DNA of 53,194 bases, from NCBI GenBank assembly GCA_947449015.1, contig CANFQA010000016.1, positions 1 through 53,194 on the forward strand. The letters are read 5' to 3'. How positions within the stretch are numbered: position 1 is the stretch's first letter; each line of letters opens with the position of its first letter. The notes beneath the pieces were generated by a model. It had not been told where the DNA came from. It searched no databases and worked only from the letters and a program-made list of their open reading frames with translations. A program made the position numbers and the translations under genes. The stretch comes from Microthrixaceae bacterium. GTDB lineage: Bacteria; Actinomycetota; Acidimicrobiia; Acidimicrobiales; Acidimicrobilacustridaceae. Shown one piece after another: positions 32,180 through 39,750 of the stretch.

Positions 32180-34783
32180 TCAGTCCTTGGACAGAAGGTC
32201 GTGCGACCGAAGGATGGCGAGAAGCGATTCGCTTAATGGCTTCGGGTCCCAGAGAAGTTCTCCGTGTTCACCTGGGACACGCAGGATCGTCGGGGTTGAG
32301 GTGAGGCCAGCATTGGTCATGGGGGTTCCACCGGCCGCAGCGAACTCGTCGGACCAGATGACCTCCGTGACCCCGGCGTAGGGAATCATCTGATGCTTCA
32401 AGGCCAGCCGGGTGTGTCGGTTCACCACTCGAGTCACAAGTTCTTCTGTATCGGAGCTGTCAAAGGGGTGGTGAAGCTCGGTGTTCCGTTTTCGCAGCTG
32501 ACGCAGGAACCATCTCGGATGTCGCAGCGAGGATCGCAGAGAGATCTTCTTTGCGAAGTCGGTGATGGATTCGATGGTGGGTGGGTCGATGAGGATCAGG
32601 AGATCGGGGGTTGCGCCACGGCGGCTCAGGGCGCAGGCCGTCTCTAGCGCGAGGACCGTGCCGACGGAGTAGCCGATGATGACGGTGTTGGTGCTGCGCA
32701 CGGGTTCGATGGTGTTGGCGTTGACTTTGCCGATAGCGGTGATGGACCGCAGGAGTCGTTCGCTCGGGGCGGAGCCAATGACCTTTGTGCAGAAGGAACG
32801 GATTGGTGCGGTGAGTTGTGCCAGTCGGGCAGGTCCGAAGCTTTCGTCCGCTCCGAGCACCCAGAATGCAGTCGTGGGGTGGTCGCTGTCGAAGAGGGTG
32901 AGCAGCCCTGGCTGCGTGTCGTCCGTAAGGCCGTTTCTCATCAGTTCAGCGAGTTTCGCTGCGGTGGGGTGGGCGACCAGTTGCGCAGGACTGATGCGGA
33001 TTCGGAACTCATCAGCAAGCGCCTCGATGAGTTCGACGGCCAAGAGAGAGTCGGCGCCCATGGCGAAAATGTCGTCGGTAAACTCGACGTTCATCTCGAG
33101 CAGATCATTCAACACGCTGAGGACTGCCGCCTCGCCGATGGTTCGTCCGCTGTTGGTCGTGGGCAGCGGCTGCGCAGTTGCCAATTCGGAGAGCTCGGCG
33201 AGGGCAGCCATGTCGTGTTTGCCGCGGGTGGTGGTCGGGATGTGGTCGACGAACACGATGTGGCGGGGCAGGGCGTGCAACGGCAGGGCCTGGGCAAGCA
33301 TGAGGCGCAGTGCGGGTTGGGTAGTGCTGGGGTCGTCAGGGTTGGTGGGGACGACGATGGTTCGCAGGTGCGTTGGTGCGTCGTGGGGTACGGCGATAGT
33401 GATGGCGGCGCCGATCCGGGAATCAGCGAGAAGGAGGGTGTCGACCTCGCGTGGGTTGACGAATCGGCCGCGGATCTTGACTTGGTCATCAGTGCGTCCG
33501 AGGACGGTGAGGACGCCGTTGTCGTCGAATTTTCCGATGTCGCCGCTGAGGATCCAGATGCGCCCGTCATCGGTGGTGAGGATGCGGCTGGCGGTGAGTT
33601 CGGGGTTGCGCCAGTAGCCGAGAAATGGTTGGGAGAGGCGCAATGCGATTCGACCGGTCTCACCACTTGGGACGGGTTGGTTGTCTTCGTCGAACAGGTC
33701 GAGGGCATGTCCGGAGTCGGTGTGTCCGGCAGGGATGGGCCCTGGCGGTGGCAGTTCGCCGGTGGGCGAGTAGTCGATCGTGGCAATTCGTCCGGCCTCG
33801 GCGCTGCCGTAGATGTTTCGGATTCGGGCATTCGGAAATGCCAGCCGGAATTGCTCGAGATCGGCTCGGGTGGTGGGTTCGCCACCCAGATCAATCCCCC
33901 ACAGCGAGGTAATGGGGGTGTCGAGAGAAACTTTCGCCAGTTCCCGAACGTGGGTGGTGGTGCCGGTGAAGTGATTGAGCATCTGCGCGATGGCGATGTC
34001 GTGCAGCTGCGCGGGGGTGTTTGCGTTGAGATCGAGGTAGGTGCCGGTTCCGCCCTTGGCAAGGGCCAGCAGCGTCTGGAGCATGGATGCAAAGAACGAC
34101 GGAGGGCTGGTGATAGCGGCGACGTCCGTTTCGCCGGTGCCAGCGAACTGGGCGGCGTCGACCAGCTGCGAGTGGGGGACGAGCACACCCTTCGGCGTTC
34201 CAGTCGACCCGGAGGTGAAACACAACAGCGCAGCGCCATCAGGATCAGCGGCCAGATCGCCGGTCGGGCAGACCAGTTGTGTCGATGGTGCAGCGAGTAG
34301 CGCGTCGAGGGTGAGGCCAGAGACGTCAACACAGCTGATGCCAGCGGCGGTGAGCGCCGAGGTCATTGTGGGGTCGAGGCAGATGACGGGTCCACCAATG
34401 AACCTGATGGTTGTGGTCAGTGACTCAACGCCTGGGGTGGTCTCCAGTGGTGCACAGACTCGTCCACTGAACAGCACCGACAACTGAAGCACCGTGCCTT
34501 CCATGCCAAGTGGGGCAATGAGGATGACGGGCGCCTGTTCGGTGGTGATATCAGCAGTGACATGGGTGCCACTGCGTGTCTCGATGTTGGTGTCGGTGAC
34601 ACCAAGATCAACCAGGCGGGCCACGCCGGCAGCTACTGCGTGACCCAACTGCTGATAGGTCAGCGTGAGTTCCCCTTGACGCAACGCAACATGATCGGTT
34701 CGGCGCGCGATCTGTGGAGTGATTGCTGATGGGATGGTCGGGAAGGAGGAAACAGAGCCGGCGTTACTCATCGTCATCGACAT
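32180..34783 (-). CDS. NRPS-like enzyme: adenylation-carrier-thioesterase (A-T-TE)
   Basis: 867 residues without a condensation domain. Adenylation (~20-520): A3 LCFTSGSTGTPKG, A5 NIYGSAEAG, A7/A8 SGDIGKFDDNG and GRTDDQVKIRGR, A10 lysine in TTRGKHD. Carrier (~540-620): MGADSLLAVEL with the phosphopantetheine Ser. Thioesterase (~640-867): nucleophile GYSVG, candidate His in PGEHGELL. In the substrate-pocket segment SFFASMLQ, Phe replaces the Asp that contacts the alpha-amino group in amino-acid-activating domains. A substrate lacking that amino group, such as an aryl, keto or fatty acid, is therefore likely. The start is 13 bp after the glnR-like stop, so it probably shares the glnA2 operon. 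No strong Shine-Dalgarno is visible, and the ATGs at 34783, 34777 and 34771 are all possible. Confidence 0.82.
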   Translation of the reverse strand: MSMTMSNAGSVSSFPTIPSAITPQIARRTDHVALRQGELTLTYQQLGHAVAAGVARLVDLGVTDTNIETRSGTHVTADITTEQAPVILIAPLGMEGTVLQLSVLFSGRVCAPLETTPGVESLTTTIRFIGGPVICLDPTMTSALTAAGISCVDVSGLTLDALLAAPSTQLVCPTGDLAADPDGAALLCFTSGSTGTPKGVLVPHSQLVDAAQFAGTGETDVAAITSPPSFFASMLQTLLALAKGGTGTYLDLNANTPAQLHDIAIAQMLNHFTGTTTHVRELAKVSLDTPITSLWGIDLGGEPTTRADLEQFRLAFPNARIRNIYGSAEAGRIATIDYSPTGELPPPGPIPAGHTDSGHALDLFDEDNQPVPSGETGRIALRLSQPFLGYWRNPELTASRILTTDDGRIWILSGDIGKFDDNGVLTVLGRTDDQVKIRGRFVNPREVDTLLLADSRIGAAITIAVPHDAPTHLRTIVVPTNPDDPSTTQPALRLMLAQALPLHALPRHIVFVDHIPTTTRGKHDMAALAELSELATAQPLPTTNSGRTIGEAAVLSVLNDLLEMNVEFTDDIFAMGADSLLAVELIEALADEFRIRISPAQLVAHPTAAKLAELMRNGLTDDTQPGLLTLFDSDHPTTAFWVLGADESFGPARLAQLTAPIRSFCTKVIGSAPSERLLRSITAIGKVNANTIEPVRSTNTVIIGYSVGTVLALETACALSRRGATPDLLILIDPPTIESITDFAKKISLRSSLRHPRWFLRQLRKRNTELHHPFDSSDTEELVTRVVNRHTRLALKHQMIPYAGVTEVIWSDEFAAAGGTPMTNAGLTSTPTILRVPGEHGELLWDPKPLSESLLAILRSHDLLSKD

Positions 34784-34796
34784 CGGGAGGGGGTTT

Positions 34797-35492
34797 TCAT
34801 TCCCCGGAAAGTCCCCAGCGGGACTGCCCGAAGCGATAGCCCACACTGCGCACCGTCTGGATCAGACTGGCGTGATGTTCGCCGAGCTTGGCTCGTAGGC
34901 GACGGATGTGGACATCCACAGTGCGGGCACCGCCGTAGTACTCGTATCCCCAGACTCGACTGAGCAGCGTCTCGCGGGTGAACACCTTGCCGGGGTTTGA
35001 GGAGAGGAACTTAAGTAGTTCGTATTCCATGAAGGTGAGATCAAGTGGTCGTCCAGCGATCGCTGCCTGGTAGGTCTCGAGATTGAGTATGAGATCGCCG
35101 TACTCCACCATCTCGGGACGGTCACTCAATCCCCCGCCGGTGCGCCAGAACAGGTGCTTGAGGCGGGCCTCCAGCTCGCGAGGGTGGAACGGTGACAGAC
35201 AGAAATCCTCGAAGAGTTCGTCGCGTTGTTCAAGTTCACCGAGCTGGGTGCCATTGACCAAAATCAGCAGCGGTGCGAGTTCGTTCTCGCTGCGTCGCAG
35301 GGAGCGACAGAGTGCGAAGGCACGCTCAGGGTCGGCGTCGGCGCAGATGATTGCGCCCGACCAGCCAGCGTTGGGAGCCAGACGGGTTGCGGCGATGTCG
35401 TCGTTGACTGCCTTCCACGGATATCCGCCAAGGTCGAGGACCTGTGCGAGTTCCGGTGGCACCGGATCGGGGAAAACGAGGATCGGCTCCAT
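34797..35492 (-). CDS. glnR: GlnR-like orphan OmpR-family response regulator
   Basis: 231 residues. The N-terminal receiver-like domain is degenerate: no clear acidic pocket around a phospho-Asp, and no kinase gene nearby. The C-terminal winged helix is strong: LDLTFMEYELLKFLSSNPG, FTRETLLSRVWGYEYYGGARTV, DVHIRRLRAKLGEHHASL and TVRSVGYRF. From memory, these match Streptomyces and Mycobacterium GlnR, an unphosphorylated global nitrogen regulator, more closely than other OmpR types. Position between glnA2 and the NRPS-like gene, facing glnA1, supports that role. It starts at the ATG at 35492, five bases after glnA2. Confidence 0.8.
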   Translation of the reverse strand: MEPILVFPDPVPPELAQVLDLGGYPWKAVNDDIAATRLAPNAGWSGAIICADADPERAFALCRSLRRSENELAPLLILVNGTQLGELEQRDELFEDFCLSPFHPRELEARLKHLFWRTGGGLSDRPEMVEYGDLILNLETYQAAIAGRPLDLTFMEYELLKFLSSNPGKVFTRETLLSRVWGYEYYGGARTVDVHIRRLRAKLGEHHASLIQTVRSVGYRFGQSRWGLSGE

Positions 35493-35497
35493 CGGGT

Positions 35498-36832
35498 TCA
35501 CCAGTTCGGAAGATAACGGTCGAGCTCGAATTGGGTGACCTGGAGTTTGTAGTCCATCCATTCGGCGCGTTTATTGCGTAGGAACCATTCGAAGATGTGG
35601 TCGCCGAGTGCTTCGGCCACCAGTTCGGATCCCTCCATGGCATCGAGTGCATCGGACAACGACTGGGGCAGTGGGCGCATGCCCATTGCCGAGCGCTCAT
35701 CATCGGTCATCTCGAACACATTCGCGGATGCTTCCGGCGGGAGTTCATAGCCCTGCTCGATGCCCTTGAGGCCAGCGGCGAGCATGACCGAGTAGGCCAG
35801 ATAGGGGTTGCAGGCCGGATCGGGGGCCCGATATTCGATGCGGGTGGAGGAGGATTTGCCGCGCTTGGTGACCGGCAGGCGCACCAGTGCAGACTGATTA
35901 TTCCGGGCCCAGGTGACATACACCGGAGCCTCGTACCCCGCCACGAGTCGCTTATAGGAGTTGACCAGCTGATTGGTGATTGCAGTGATCTCCGGCGCGT
36001 GATGCAGCAACCCGGCGATGAATTGCCGCCCAACAAGCGAGAGGCCGTAGGGGTCATCGGCGTCATGGAAGGCGTTCTCCTCGCCCTCGAACAGCGACAT
36101 GTGGGTGTGCATGCCAGAGCCCTGCACGCCGGCCAGTGGCTTGGGCATGAAGGTGGCGAACGCACCCTGCTCCATGGCGATTTCTCGCACCACTAAACGG
36201 AAGGTCATGACGTTGTCGGCCATGCTCAGGGCGTCGGTGTAGCGCAGATCGATTTCATGCTGACTGGGTGCGTCCTCATGGAAGGAGTACTCGACCGGGA
36301 TGCCCATGTTCTCGAGAACGAGCAAGGTGCGCTTGCGCAGATCGCTGGCCACATCTGCGGTGGTGAGATCGAAATAGGAACCGGTGTCGAGCGGTTCGAG
36401 CGGCTGGGAGGGCTCACCGTTCCGGAAGTAGAAAAATTCCATTTCCGGTGCGACATAGAACGAGTATCCGCGGTCATGGGCCCGATCGAGGTTGCGCTTG
36501 AGTACCTGTCGCGGGTCGCCGTCGAAGGGCGTGCCATCGGGGTTCATGATGTCGCAGAACATGCGGGCAGTGACATCGCTGCTGTCACCCCAGGGCAGGA
36601 GCTCGAAGGTGTTCGGGTCGGGCTTGGCGAGCACATCGCTCTCCTGGACCCGGCTGAAACCGTTAATTGCCGAGCCGTCGAAGTGCATGCCTTCTTCGAA
36701 GGCGTTTTCGAGCTCGTTCGGGGAGATGGCCACCGACTTGAGCTGACCGAGCACATCGGTGAACCACAGTCGGATAAGGCGGATTCCCCGCTCCTCGGCG
36801 GTGCGAAGGACGTAATCCTGCTGGCGTTCCAT
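35498..36832 (-). CDS. glnA2: Type I glutamine synthetase, GlnA2-like
   Basis: 444 residues, class GSI without the beta insertion. Landmarks are RLWFTDVLGQLKSVAI, FDGSAINGF, the Mg/ATP site APEMEFFYF, the catalytic region MPKPLAGVQGSGMHTHMSLF, and NPYLAYSVMLAAGLKG. The adenylylation loop reads NVFEMTDDER, without a tyrosine. From memory, overall similarity is to mycobacterial GlnA2 (Rv2222c type). It condenses glutamate and ammonia, though some relatives act on other amines or amino acids. Start ATG at 36832 (MERQQDYVLR), and it probably leads the operon with glnR-like and NRPS-like genes. Confidence 0.92.
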   Translation of the reverse strand: MERQQDYVLRTAEERGIRLIRLWFTDVLGQLKSVAISPNELENAFEEGMHFDGSAINGFSRVQESDVLAKPDPNTFELLPWGDSSDVTARMFCDIMNPDGTPFDGDPRQVLKRNLDRAHDRGYSFYVAPEMEFFYFRNGEPSQPLEPLDTGSYFDLTTADVASDLRKRTLLVLENMGIPVEYSFHEDAPSQHEIDLRYTDALSMADNVMTFRLVVREIAMEQGAFATFMPKPLAGVQGSGMHTHMSLFEGEENAFHDADDPYGLSLVGRQFIAGLLHHAPEITAITNQLVNSYKRLVAGYEAPVYVTWARNNQSALVRLPVTKRGKSSSTRIEYRAPDPACNPYLAYSVMLAAGLKGIEQGYELPPEASANVFEMTDDERSAMGMRPLPQSLSDALDAMEGSELVAEALGDHIFEWFLRNKRAEWMDYKLQVTQFELDRYLPNW

Positions 36833-37049
36833 TGTCGAATCCTCCCACATGGCCCCTCCGGCACCCCAAAGCGAATTCTCCCCGGGCCAGCTCGTTCATC
36901 AACCGTTCACAAAAGGGCAACACGTGGGAAAAGGCACCCTGCGAGGGTAGGAACCGTTCACCTTCGAAGGGCCCACCGTCCAGCGATAGTGTCCACCCCG
37001 TCACGCGGCCCGGAGGGTTCTCACGGTCGCACCCCATACAGGAGGAACC
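36833..37049. promoter_or_regulatory. Divergent glnA2/glnA1 control region with repeated AACCGTTCAC
   Basis: 217 bp between the two glutamine synthetase starts. The decamer AACCGTTCAC occurs twice in the same orientation, at 36901-36910 and 36952-36961. The first copy is followed by GGCAAC and GAAAAG at about half-turn spacing, loosely like a GlnR site. TAGTGT (36987-36992) is a possible -10 for glnA1. AGGAGGA precedes the glnA1 GTG. These are candidate operators for the neighbouring GlnR-like protein. Confidence 0.5.
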
Positions 37050-38474
37050 GTGCAGGAACGCACCCCAGAAGAAGTTCTCGCCTACGTCAAGGCTGAAGGC
37101 TGCGAGTTCGTCGATCTTCGATTCATCGATCTTCCCGGCATCATGCAGCACGTCACCATTCCGGCCCATGTGCTGTCGCTTGATCACTTCGAAGAGGGTC
37201 ATGGTTTCGACGGCTCCTCGATCCGTGGCTTCCAAGAGATCCAGGAATCGGACATGGTGCTCATCACCGATCCGAACACCTGCTACATCGACCCCTTCAT
37301 GAAGCACAAGACCGCGGTCATCCATTGCTACATCGCCGATCCGGTCACCAAAGAGAGCTACACCCGCGACGCTCGTTATGTCGCCAAGAAGGCCGAGGCC
37401 TATCTCCAGTCCACTGGTATCGCCGACACTGCTTTCTTCGGTCCCGAAGCCGAGTTCTTCGTGTTCGATGACGTGCGCTTCGGCACCGAGCCCAACGGTT
37501 CGTTCTACATGGTCGACTCCGTTGAGGGTGCTTGGAACACCGGTACCGACGAGGGCCCGAACCTCGGTTACAAGCCCCGTACCAAGCAGGCGTATTTCCC
37601 CGTTCCGCCGATGGATCACTACCAAGATCTTCGCGGTGACATGTCAGTCGAGCTCCACAAGGTGGGCATCGAGACCGAACTTCATCACCATGAGGTCGCC
37701 TCGGGCGGTCAGGGTGAAATTGGCATCAAGTTCAACACCCTGCTGAAGATGGCTGATCAGCTCATGACCTTCAAGTACGTGCTGAAGAACGTCGCATGGC
37801 AGAACGGCAAGTCGCTGACCTTCATGCCGAAGCCGATCTTCGAGGACAACGGCTCGGGCATGCACACCCACCAGTCGCTCTGGAACAACGGTGAGCCACT
37901 GTTCTACGACGCCAACGGCTACGGCGGTCTTTCCGATATCGCCCGCTGGTACATCGGTGGTCTTCTCCACCATGCACACGCGGTCATCGCCTTTACCAAC
38001 CCGACCACCAACAGCTTCAAGCGTCTGGTGCCGGGTTATGAGGCACCGGTGAACCTCGTCTACAGCCAGCGCAACCGTTCGGCTTCCTGCCGCATCCCGC
38101 TGGCCTCGCAGAGCCCGAAGGCCAAGCGCATTGAGTTCCGCTGCCCCGACTCGACCTCGAACCCGTACCTGGCGTTCGCCGCCATGATGATGGCTGGTCT
38201 CGACGGCATCAAGAACAAGATCGAGCCGCCGGCCCCGGTCGACGTTGATCTGTTCGAACTCTCCGATGAAGAGCGCGCCGGTATCCCGCAGGTTCCCGCC
38301 ACGCTCGAAGCCGCTCTCGATGCACTCGAGGCCGACAACGAGTTCCTCAAGGCCGGCGGCGTGTTCACCGACGATCTCATCGAGACGTGGGTTGCCTACA
38401 AGCGCAAGAGCGAGGTCGACGCGATTCGTCTGCGTCCGCACCCCTACGAATTCAACATGTACTACGACTGCTGA
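37050..38474 (+). CDS. glnA: Glutamine synthetase type I (GlnA1)
   Basis: 474 residues, the standard length of a GSI-beta subunit. Landmarks are [67 protein letters not shown] and [21 protein letters not shown]. It makes glutamine for ammonium assimilation. At the adenylylation site, normally Asn-Leu-Tyr in this class, it reads [10 protein letters not shown], with Phe in place of the Tyr modified by GlnE. It should therefore not be switchable by adenylylation. It is followed by a strong terminator, so it is probably monocistronic. Confidence 0.96.
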   Translation: MQERTPEEVLAYVKAEGCEFVDLRFIDLPGIMQHVTIPAHVLSLDHFEEGHGFDGSSIRGFQEIQESDMVLITDPNTCYIDPFMKHKTAVIHCYIADPVTKESYTRDARYVAKKAEAYLQSTGIADTAFFGPEAEFFVFDDVRFGTEPNGSFYMVDSVEGAWNTGTDEGPNLGYKPRTKQAYFPVPPMDHYQDLRGDMSVELHKVGIETELHHHEVASGGQGEIGIKFNTLLKMADQLMTFKYVLKNVAWQNGKSLTFMPKPIFEDNGSGMHTHQSLWNNGEPLFYDANGYGGLSDIARWYIGGLLHHAHAVIAFTNPTTNSFKRLVPGYEAPVNLVYSQRNRSASCRIPLASQSPKAKRIEFRCPDSTSNPYLAFAAMMMAGLDGIKNKIEPPAPVDVDLFELSDEERAGIPQVPATLEAALDALEADNEFLKAGGVFTDDLIETWVAYKRKSEVDAIRLRPHPYEFNMYYDC

Positions 38475-38499
38475 TCGACCGATCATCAGAAGTTCGGTG

Positions 38500-38529
38500 C
38501 GAAGGCCGACCCTGTGGGGTCGGCCTTCG
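38500..38529 (+). terminator. Intrinsic terminator of glnA
   Basis: A 13-bp perfect stem CGAAGGCCGACCC/GGGTCGGCCTTCG closed by a TGTG loop, 25 bp after the glnA stop, followed by TCGTT. Confidence 0.88.
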
Positions 38530-38597
38530 TCGTTCACGCTCTGAACCCAGATCGACCTGGTCTCGCACCTCGCCCGATGAGAACTGCACGGACCGCG

Positions 38598-38603
38598 TAG
38601 TCT
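38598..38603 (+). promoter_or_regulatory. -10 of nuclease lipoprotein gene (leaderless)
   Basis: TAGTCT, eight bases before the GTG at 38612. Confidence 0.55.
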
Positions 38604-38611
38604 CGTCAGCG

Positions 38612-39619
38612 GTGGACTACGGAATTGGTCGCAGAAGCGACACAGGGCGGAATCGTCTTGTCGCGGCAAAGGGCTGCGTGATCGGCGCGGTTGTTGCCGC
38701 GCTCGCGTTGCTCACGGTGGCCTGTGGAAGTTCGGCCTCCACATCCGGTTCGACCTCAACGACAATCCGAGCCACCACGTCCACGATGGGGCTTGGCCTG
38801 TTCCCCACCTCCTCCGTCGCCCCACCGGCCCCAGCAGATCGCTCTGCGCCGACAGCGCATGCCGAACTCGGCGCGCTGCAAATTGATGATCATTCGCAGC
38901 CTGGTTCGCAGTACCTCCGCGATGATTGGCCCCACTGGGCTGATGTTGACGGCAACGGGTGCGATGCCCGACAGGACGCGCTCATCGCGTGGTCGGTTGT
39001 GGCGGCCACGGTTAATCGGGCCGGAACCTGCAAGGTCATCGCTGGCTCGTGGGTGTCGCCCTATGACGGCATCACCACAACGGTTCCCGGCGATTTCGAT
39101 GTCGACCATCTCGTGCCGCTCGAGAACGCGTTCATCTCTGGCGGTTGGCGTTGGGATGTCACGCGTCGGCGGGCCTTTGCCAACAATCCCGATGAACTCG
39201 TCGTTGCATCGGCTACCTCGAACCGAACCAAGGGTTCGGATCCCCCGAACCAGTGGCGACCCCCGAATCACGACTCCTGGTGTGCGTATGCCACCGGTTG
39301 GATTGATGTGAAGGTCGCGTGGGGTCTCACCGCCACCACCGAAGAGCGTGATGCTCTCGGTCAGATGCTCGATACCTGCGGTGCCGAGGGTCCGCTCTGG
39401 CCGGGCATCGGCACAACTGTGATCGGCGGCGGTACGCCAAGCGGTTCGGCGGATGCTCCGGCACCTGCGCCACCAGATCCCGGATCATGGGGTGGAGACA
39501 ACGTGTACTACGCCAACTGCACCGCAGCTCGGGCGGCTGGGGCGGCACCGGTGTACCGCGGCCAGCCCGGTTACCGCGCTTCACTCGACCGCGATGGCGA
39601 TGGTGTGGCCTGCGAGTAA
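38612..39619 (+). CDS. Lipoprotein HNH-type nuclease (DUF1524) with excalibur domain
   Basis: 335 residues. The signal peptide ends in the lipobox LLTVAC (~residue 38), then a Ser/Thr-rich linker. The middle domain carries ADVDGNGCDARQDAL and the nuclease-like motif DVDHLVPLENAF, with NRTKGSDPPNQW downstream, as in secreted DUF1524 nucleases. The C-terminal ~40 residues form an excalibur calcium-binding module (YYANCTAARAAG, then LDRDGDGVACE). It is likely a surface-anchored DNase for nutrient acquisition or defence. The GTG start was chosen from the leaderless -10, and the frame remains open further upstream. Confidence 0.85.
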   Translation: MDYGIGRRSDTGRNRLVAAKGCVIGAVVAALALLTVACGSSASTSGSTSTTIRATTSTMGLGLFPTSSVAPPAPADRSAPTAHAELGALQIDDHSQPGSQYLRDDWPHWADVDGNGCDARQDALIAWSVVAATVNRAGTCKVIAGSWVSPYDGITTTVPGDFDVDHLVPLENAFISGGWRWDVTRRRAFANNPDELVVASATSNRTKGSDPPNQWRPPNHDSWCAYATGWIDVKVAWGLTATTEERDALGQMLDTCGAEGPLWPGIGTTVIGGGTPSGSADAPAPAPPDPGSWGGDNVYYANCTAARAAGAAPVYRGQPGYRASLDRDGDGVACE

Positions 39620-39674
39620 CTCCGATGTGAACAGTTGCGCACCGATGTCTCATTCAGGTCAGTCTGAGGTGATC

Positions 39675-39692
39675 ACGGTGATCGATCACCGT
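39675..39692. promoter_or_regulatory. 18-bp perfect palindrome upstream of nadE
   Basis: ACGGTGATCGATCACCGT, 47 bp before the nadE -10, preceded by a further GGTGATCAC half-site. It suits a dimeric repressor operator. It may instead terminate the nuclease gene. Confidence 0.5.
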
Positions 39693-39695
39693 CCC

Positions 39696-39723
39696 GAGGC
39701 GCATGGTCTGAGGCGCATGGTCT
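39696..39723. repeat. Two tandem 14-bp repeats upstream of nadE
   Basis: GAGGCGCATGGTCT at 39696-39709 and again at 39710-39723, identical, with GAGGCGG starting a partial third copy. They lie between the palindrome and the nadE -10. Confidence 0.85.
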
Positions 39724-39738
39724 GAGGCGGCGACGTCG

Positions 39739-39744
39739 TAGTGT
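39739..39744 (+). promoter_or_regulatory. -10 of nadE (leaderless)
   Basis: TAGTGT, six bases before the GTG at 39751. Confidence 0.55.
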
Positions 39745-39750
39745 TCGACC

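Noticed and set aside
32816-34300. A 494-codon plus-strand open frame antisense to the NRPS-like gene
   Set aside because: It has no recognisable motif, whereas the minus-strand frame carries all adenylation, carrier and thioesterase motifs.
35498-36832. Loss of the adenylylation tyrosine in glnA2 as a finding
   Set aside because: GlnA2-type enzymes normally lack that tyrosine, so only the glnA1 change is noteworthy.
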